A DNA stretch of 64,000 bases from Symbiodinium natans (Eukaryota > Sar > Dinophyceae > Suessiales > Symbiodiniaceae), in NCBI GenBank assembly GCA_905221605.1, contig CAJNDS010001158.1, forward strand, positions 701,250 to 765,249, read 5' to 3'. Of the stretch, positions 58,254 through 64,000 are shown piece after piece (the stretch's first letter is position 1; every line of letters begins with the position of its first letter). The position numbers and the translations under genes were made by a program. Below the pieces are notes generated by a model. That model made no database searches, was not told where the DNA came from, and saw only the letters and a program-made list of their open reading frames with translations.

Positions 58254-59176
58254 CCCTAAACCCTAAACCCTAGCCCCCAAGCATTGTCCTCAGAATTCTG
58301 CAGCGGGTGGGGCAGGTCCGGGCTGTCCACTTCGGCTGCCAGCTCGGCCAGCAGTCCCTGGCCTCGGTTTTTAGGGTTTTAAGGTTTTGGGGTTTTAGTG
58401 TTTGAGGATTTAGGGTTTTTGGGGTTTATGGAGGGTTTATGGAGGGTTTTGGGGTTTTAAGGGTTTAAGGGTTTAAGAGTTTAGGGTTGAGGGTTAGGGA
58501 AGGTTTTGAGCCGAGAGGAGTCTAGCGGCGAAGCTTCATGCTTTTAGTTCCTCTTTTTGGCCTCGGACCAGTTCCGCACCTCCAGAAACAGCAGTCACAG
58601 GTGGCAAAAAATGTGGGGACTCGGGCCGTCTTGCATTTTCTTTGGGTTTCGAACACATCGGAAGTCCATCCCGGGATCTCTTCTGTTGTCGGTGGACATG
58701 CCACACACTTGGACCATGGAAGCGAGCGTTTGTGACAAAAACTTCCTGGAGCACATAAGGCCGCACAAAGAAGGCGTTTGCTGACCTGCCAGTGCAGGTG
58801 CCATGATCACCCACTGCGAAGTGCCAGGCGTTCATGTTTGAATTGGTGTCCGAGTGGATGTCAATTGGCCAACCAACCCCCTCCTCGAAGTGATGTAAGA
58901 CTACATTGTTGGATGTGGCTCCAGCGAAGCAGAATCGACGTTCCCGTGCCAGCCGCAAGCCAAACAGTTGTGAGGTGGGCAACTTATAGTGTGGAGGCAT
59001 CTGCAGGCCGGGGAAGCATCAGGCATCAGTACCGGAACGGAGCCAAATTGCGGCAGAGGGGGCGTGGGACGAGCAACCTCATTCAAGCAGGCACATGGAC
59101 GCGTCGGGTGGGCAACATCGGAATCCCAAAGCAAAGCAAAGGCAGCTGGCATGCTTGAGGCTTACAAGGCTGAAAG

Positions 59177-59238
59177 TAGGGTTCAGGGTTCAGGGTTCAG
59201 GGTTCAGGGTTCAGGGTTTAGGGTTTAGGGTTTAGGGT
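59177..59238 (+). repeat. TTCAGGG then TTTAGGG array
   Basis: Five TTCAGGG units in a row, then three to four TTTAGGG units. Confidence 0.92.
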
Positions 59239-59406
59239 GATGGGCATGGTCCTAAGAGTCCGACAAGCTTCTGCCTTGTTGGGGGTCGTCTGGGCTTGGG
59301 GGGGACGTTTACAGACTCAGAGCTGGGCTCAGAGCATTGAATAGGGTTTAGGGTTTGGGGTTTGGGGTTTGGGGTTTAGGGTTTGGGGTTTTGGGTTTGG
59401 GGTTTG

Positions 59407-59560
59407 GGGGTTTCCGAAATTTTGGTTATAAAGGAGCCCTACTATGTGGGGTCTGTATCAGAGGTCCCTTATCGTAAACCCCCATCGTGGGGTCCTTTTT
59501 TGTAAAGGAGCCCTACTATGTGGGGTCTGTATCAGAGGTCCCTTATCGTAAACCTCCATT
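59407..59560. mobile_element. Family E-like element with internal duplication
   Basis: Opens with GGGGGTTTCCGAAATTTTGG. A segment of about 58 bp beginning AAAGGAGCCCTACTATGTGG is repeated directly, the two copies starting about 70 bp apart with one visible difference. Confidence 0.65.
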
Positions 59561-59934
59561 CAGTGACCTGACCACCGTGATCTCCATTGATTGGCGAGTC
59601 CGCCTTGAAGAATTTTGAGACCGTCCGTTAAGTTGGAAAGGACATCGTAAGATCAAAGCTTTGCTCGGAAAAGTGCGTAGGTTAGGCGATTGCGTTTTTG
59701 GGTTAGAGGTTTCGGATGATGGGGTATGGCCATATGGCGGGCTTGAGGCTTCTTCGGTAAGATGACGCCTTCCCAGCTCCGAATATTGCAAGTGTGCAAC
59801 CCTATAAGCTCTCCCCAGAATTCTCCATAGAAGGGCCCCACAAACATGCCACTTGTGTAGAGCGAGGTGCGTCGGATGCAGGGCAGGAGAGCTACAAGGC
59901 CGGGCACGCGCACGAGCACAAAAACACAGACAGA

Positions 59935-60031
59935 CACAGACAAACAAACAAACAAACAAACAAACAAACAGAGAGACGCAGACGGACAGACGGACAGACG
60001 GACAGACGGACGGACACACACACACACACAC
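59935..60031. repeat. Compound (CAAA)n, (GACG/GACA)n, (CA)n microsatellite
   Basis: About eight CAAA tetramers, then GACGGACA octamers, then (CA)n. Confidence 0.93.
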
Positions 60032-61228
60032 ATGCAGCTTAGTGTGCTACGGTGCGCTTGGAAGCTAGAGTGCCAATGGATGTCATGGCCGGCCAACGGG
60101 AAGTTTTGCGTGGGCAGTGCGGAGTTCCATCACCACCATGGGTATTTGCAAGGTTGTGGCACGCGCACCATGTGAGGAAATTCGCGCACCATGGCACGGG
60201 CTTGGCGAGGCTTTTGTCAGCATGGAATTCGGGTACTGGCAAGGGTCTTGCATGCGGCGAAATGGTCATCAAGGCAAAGAACCCGCAGCGAGAAACAAAG
60301 CAGTGAAGGGCCCTTCGCCCCAGAATGTCCCCCCGAAAGCCCGGAGAATACCGGCGCAAGTTTTGCGCGCACACACACACACACCTACATGTTCGCGTTG
60401 TGCCGAGACTGAGGAAAAGAGAAGACCTTTCATGAGGATGGTGCAACAACCATCTGGGCCACAACCCCGAAGCACCGGCCCAGAACCCAAAAAGATCCGA
60501 ACCTGCACCCTAAAGTGTGACCCCAAACAGTCAACCTAAATCATCCTACGAGTGCAAGCAAGAGTGTCCCAGTGAGTGCACACATGAGTCTGTAGTGGGC
60601 CCTCGAGTCGCCAAAGAGAAGATCCTGCCAAGTGCGTTATGGGATGTTCGTCTTGGTTTCCGAAGCAGCTGCTTTCATGCTCACGGGAAGGCATGGTTTC
60701 GCGGCCTTTCCTTCATGATGCCTGGTCTCAAAGAAGGAATTTCCCGGATAAGTAACGATGGATGGAGTTGTTCGTAGTTGGCAAGGGCATTTACGGCGCT
60801 CAGGTAGGCGAGGTTGTTAACAAAGCTTTGGGTGTCTTCGTTGTCGTCCTCCCTTCTCCCCCTGCGCAATCCTTCGCATGCCTAAATCGGATTCTCCTTT
60901 GCTCATTCTGTATCGAAACCGCTCAGAATTCAACGGTCTCGGTATCATGTCTGGCAATATACATTAGACATGTTCCATCAAAAATCAACCCTTGCATGCG
61001 AGATGCTGTTGGACCTTGCAAGCACAATCAGCAAGTCTGCACTGCAATATCTGGAGGCAACACTTGTGTTACAAGAATAGGGTGGGGCGCGGGGGACCTT
61101 AAGAATTAGAGACTGCCCTAAACCCGAAACCCTAAACCCGCTGTCCTAAGGAACCTGCGGTCACTGATGGTGATGCTACAGCGGATTGCTCGTGCAGCCT
61201 AGCTTTAGAATGCGGTTTGTAAGTCGTG

Positions 61229-61290
61229 TAGACATAGACACACACACACATATATATATATACATAGATATATACACATGTATATATAAT
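61229..61290. repeat. (CA)n/(TA)n microsatellite
   Basis: ACACACACA then TATATATATA with ATAGATATATACAC interruptions. Confidence 0.9.
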
Positions 61291-63546
61291 ATCTGCTGGT
61301 ATGATGAGGCTTCGGAAAGGCAAGCACAAAAAAAGTCTGAAGAATATCCGGCCCTCAATCCCACAGTCCGGAGACACCAAGGGGTTCGGCACGGTTGCAA
61401 GTTCAGACATGCTGTTGCTTGAGGGAGGGCTTCAAGGTTTGTGCCATGTTGGGGCTCTGCCCTTAGACCTAAACCCTAAACCCTACCCCCTAGACCCTAA
61501 ACCCTAATCCCTAAACCCTAAACCCTAAACCTTGGTCACTGCCGGTTCACTTCGGTGGTCTGAATCCCGGGGTTCTTTCCCGCGCGCTCTGTGAGCCGAG
61601 GGTCGGAAGCCCCCGAAATTGCACCCTGTAAGCCCTACGGCCTCGGGCGGAATGGACTAGGGTTTGGTGTTTAGGGTTTAGGGTTTAGGGTTTAGGGTTT
61701 AGGGCTTGAACAAAGGGTCTCTTGGTAGACCTCTTTGAGGTGTTGGTGGTCAAGCTGGGATCAGAAACGCTAGGGCGGCAAACTTGGAGTCGACTCTACC
61801 TTGCTGTTTTGTGGGTTTAGGGTTTTATGGCGTTGCATGCCCTTGCAATCCCGCCCTAAACCCTAAACCCTAACCCTAAACCCTAAACCCTAAACCCTAA
61901 ACCCTAAACCCTAAACCAGCGGACCACGACTCCCTGGACCACACTCATCCCAAGGATTCCGGGACCAAGACCGAGTGCGAACTCGTCGAACAAATCCTGC
62001 GCAGGCAGTGGGCATCCGGAGGGTGTGGAAAGGGGTCCGAAGCCACAGACCCCCCCCCAGTCTCCCAAAAAAGCCCTATCATCTTCACTTCGTCCGGCAC
62101 ACATCAAGTCGTGATGATGCGCTATGGTTTCTAATTTTACCATCAAAGCCATATCCCCGCAGTGTGGAACGGCTCAGCTAGGCGGGCGGCAAAGCAAACA
62201 TTTTGGTAAGCATCTAGTTTCCTAAATCCTCCCCAGGGTTCCCCTGACTCTACGTAACCTGGAGTTCAGGGCTGAGGGCTTTCTGACCGAATTATGTGCT
62301 GGGGTCTTTTTGGCGAAGGGGCTGGGATCCGTGGCTTGGAAATCCTTCATAGGCTGCGCCCAAGACTGCAGAAGGATGTTTTCAGGCCCCTAAACCCTAC
62401 ACCCGCGCGGCCCTCAGATCATGCAGCAGAAACCCACTTTCCTGACACTGTCTGGCATGTTTGGGTTCAGGGTTTAGGGTTGCAACCGGTGCGCCTTCAT
62501 AGTTCCGCATCACGCAATACCACAAGCTCAGGTTCAGTTTTGTTTTGAGTTTGTAGAGCCGATTCATTTTTTCCATTCTTGCTGTCTGCTTGTGGTCGTT
62601 TTGTTTGCTGCGTTGCTTGTGGGCAAACCTCTGCCCTTTGGGGGACCATGAGCAGGCATGCGCATTGTACGAGCAGAGATTCACCTCTCCATCGGCCTGA
62701 GATTCACCCTCCCGACTCATCGCGACCTGTACAACCAGTTGTTACTTTTCATGAGTTTGCAGTCGCCGGCCAAAACCGCCGCAAAATCACAACAACACCT
62801 CGCGAAGAACCATCCCTTCCCGGCCTCTGCAAGCATCAAGCGGCAGCGGTGCCTACACCACAATCCTGAACCCGCGTGCCCTCACCCGACTTGTGAGCAA
62901 ACGCTCCAAATTCCAAAGCCTATATGGTCGCAGACTTGTCCTCGAGGATCCACTCCGCACTGGGTCTCGCAATGCCAGAGTTTCAAGAAGAGGACTCGCC
63001 CAGCGAGAGAGCACAGGGCAGAAGGCTTCTCCATCTCCAAGGTTCAAGTTCCGAGCTCAGGATTGGGGGCGCGGGGTTTTGCCCGCCTGTGGTTCAGGGG
63101 TGCAAGCTTTTCAAGAAGCATCCCCATGAAATCGACACGAGAGCATGAACAGACTGCAACCTCCTTTAGCCTGCAGCACTTCGGACATACGCAGGTCCGA
63201 GACCTGTTCCCCTGAATGGAATGTTAAGGGTTTAGGGTTTAGGATTTAGGGTTTAGGGCTAGGGTTTAGGGTACCCCGGAAAGCCTCCAAGCCCCCCAAC
63301 TCCAGGAGTTAGACCTGGATGAGACGGCCCCGGCATCGGAGCCCAACCTCAGAAACGAGCGGCTTGTCTGCTGAGAGGTCGGAACCAGGGGCTTATAGGG
63401 TTTAGGGTTTAGGAGTTAGGGCTTAGGGTTTAAGGGTTGTTGAGAGTCCTCCGGCAAAAAGGGTTTAGGGTGTAGAGGTGTCAGGGTTTAGGGGTTTAAA
63501 GGTTTAGGGTTGAGGACCGTGCTTGTCTTGATCAAGGACTCACACC

Positions 63547-63664
63547 CCTAAGGTTGTAAGGCTCCCTGAATATCCTCCTTATATGGCCCTTATATTTTCT
63601 AGGGAACTTTAAAAAGGGTCCCGAAAACCCAAGGGTACAACATTATATAAGTGTCCAAGGTACG
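63547..63664. mobile_element. Family K element
   Basis: Contains CCTTATATGGCCC, CCCAAGGGTACAACA and GTGTCCAAGG, as in 36303-36403. Confidence 0.5.
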
Positions 63665-64000
63665 AACCCTAGTCTGGAGAGGTCGGAGCAAATTCCTGAG
63701 GCCCTGGCACAATCCTGAGTCCCACCCTAAATAGGAGGGGTGGGGGGGTGGGGTGGGGTGGGGGTTACCCGTGCCTTGGACGCTCTGCGTCTATTCTGCG
63801 CGCGTCTATTCTGCGGGTGCGTTGCGTCTATTCTGCGGGCGTTTCCTTTGTAAAGTATATTTGTTTACAAGGCATGCACGTGCAGCATAGCCTCTAAGTG
63901 TCCATCTTACCCGGGGCGGGGAGGGTGGGGGGGGGGGGGGGTGGGGGTTGGGGGGGGGGAGAGGGCAACGTTCCTGCCGACCCCCAGAACCCAAACAGAA

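Larger units (their letters stand above)
54079..64000. other. Non-genic block
   Basis: Arrays at 54300-54346, 55427-55457, 55907-55946, 56708-56750, 56897-57007, 57739-57775, 57880-57921, 58034-58097, 59177-59238, 59342-59413, 61469-61532, 61662-61706, 61854-61917 and 63227-63271. A looser TTTTAGGGTTTTAAGG-like stretch at 58368-58500. Elements at 54721, 58166, 59407 and 63547. Nothing recognised at 60040-61100 and 62190-63220; the 154-codon minus ORF at 58536-59000 has no recognisable family. Confidence 0.6.

Noticed and set aside
58536-59000. 154-codon minus-strand ORF
   Set aside because: Within chance length and no family resemblance that I can defend.

Overview
This is nuclear DNA from a dinoflagellate. 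Three things in the sequence point there independently. (1) Positions 24999-25020 match, base for base, the 22-nt dinoflagellate spliced-leader (DinoSL) sequence, fused to an open reading frame. (2) A recognisable nuclear gene, the RNA polymerase III initiation factor BRF1, has introns that splice in frame only with GA-AG, GA-AG and GT-AG borders followed by G, the unusual splice-site usage reported for dinoflagellates. (3) The window is very gene-poor and full of TTTAGGG-type (telomere-like) tracts. The genus cannot be fixed from this window.

Layout. 1-20 kb: no gene I can defend. It holds dozens of short TTTAGGG/CCCTAAA tracts in both orientations, short palindromic transposon-like elements of about 85-200 bp, and homopolymer runs. 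20.25-22.30 kb: a complete four-exon BRF1 gene on the + strand (570 codons predicted). Each of its three introns is a different short inverted-repeat element whose target duplication supplies the 5' splice site, so they behave as introners. A minus-strand ORF lies head to head with it (19787-20143) and is only weakly supported. 22.3-25.0 kb: repeats ending in a long CCCTAAA array. 25.0-28.6 kb: an island almost free of telomere-like repeats. It begins with DinoSL, then a decayed second leader copy, then an intronless 382-codon ORF of unknown function (a retroposed, spliced-leader-bearing mRNA copy), then A-tailed and tandem repeat units. It ends at the longest CCCTAAA array of the window (28632-28808). 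28.8-64 kb: again no defensible gene. It holds telomere-like tracts, at least a dozen inverted-repeat element families, a 10-bp tandem satellite in a CA-repeat block (34.7-35.05 kb), an array of the variant unit TTTAGGGG (30.6-30.85 kb) and a 519-bp almost pure G tract (53560-54078).

The two genes show two opposite processes. BRF1 gained introns by insertion of short DNA elements. The 25-kb gene lost any introns it had by passing through mRNA and returning to the genome with its spliced leader. The most interesting system here is the introner mechanism: a 2-bp target duplication plus a preceding exon G explains why donors can be GA as well as GT. Element boundaries, duplications and reading frames were read directly from the sequence. 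Family names, functions and mechanisms rest on general knowledge or inference, as stated entry by entry.
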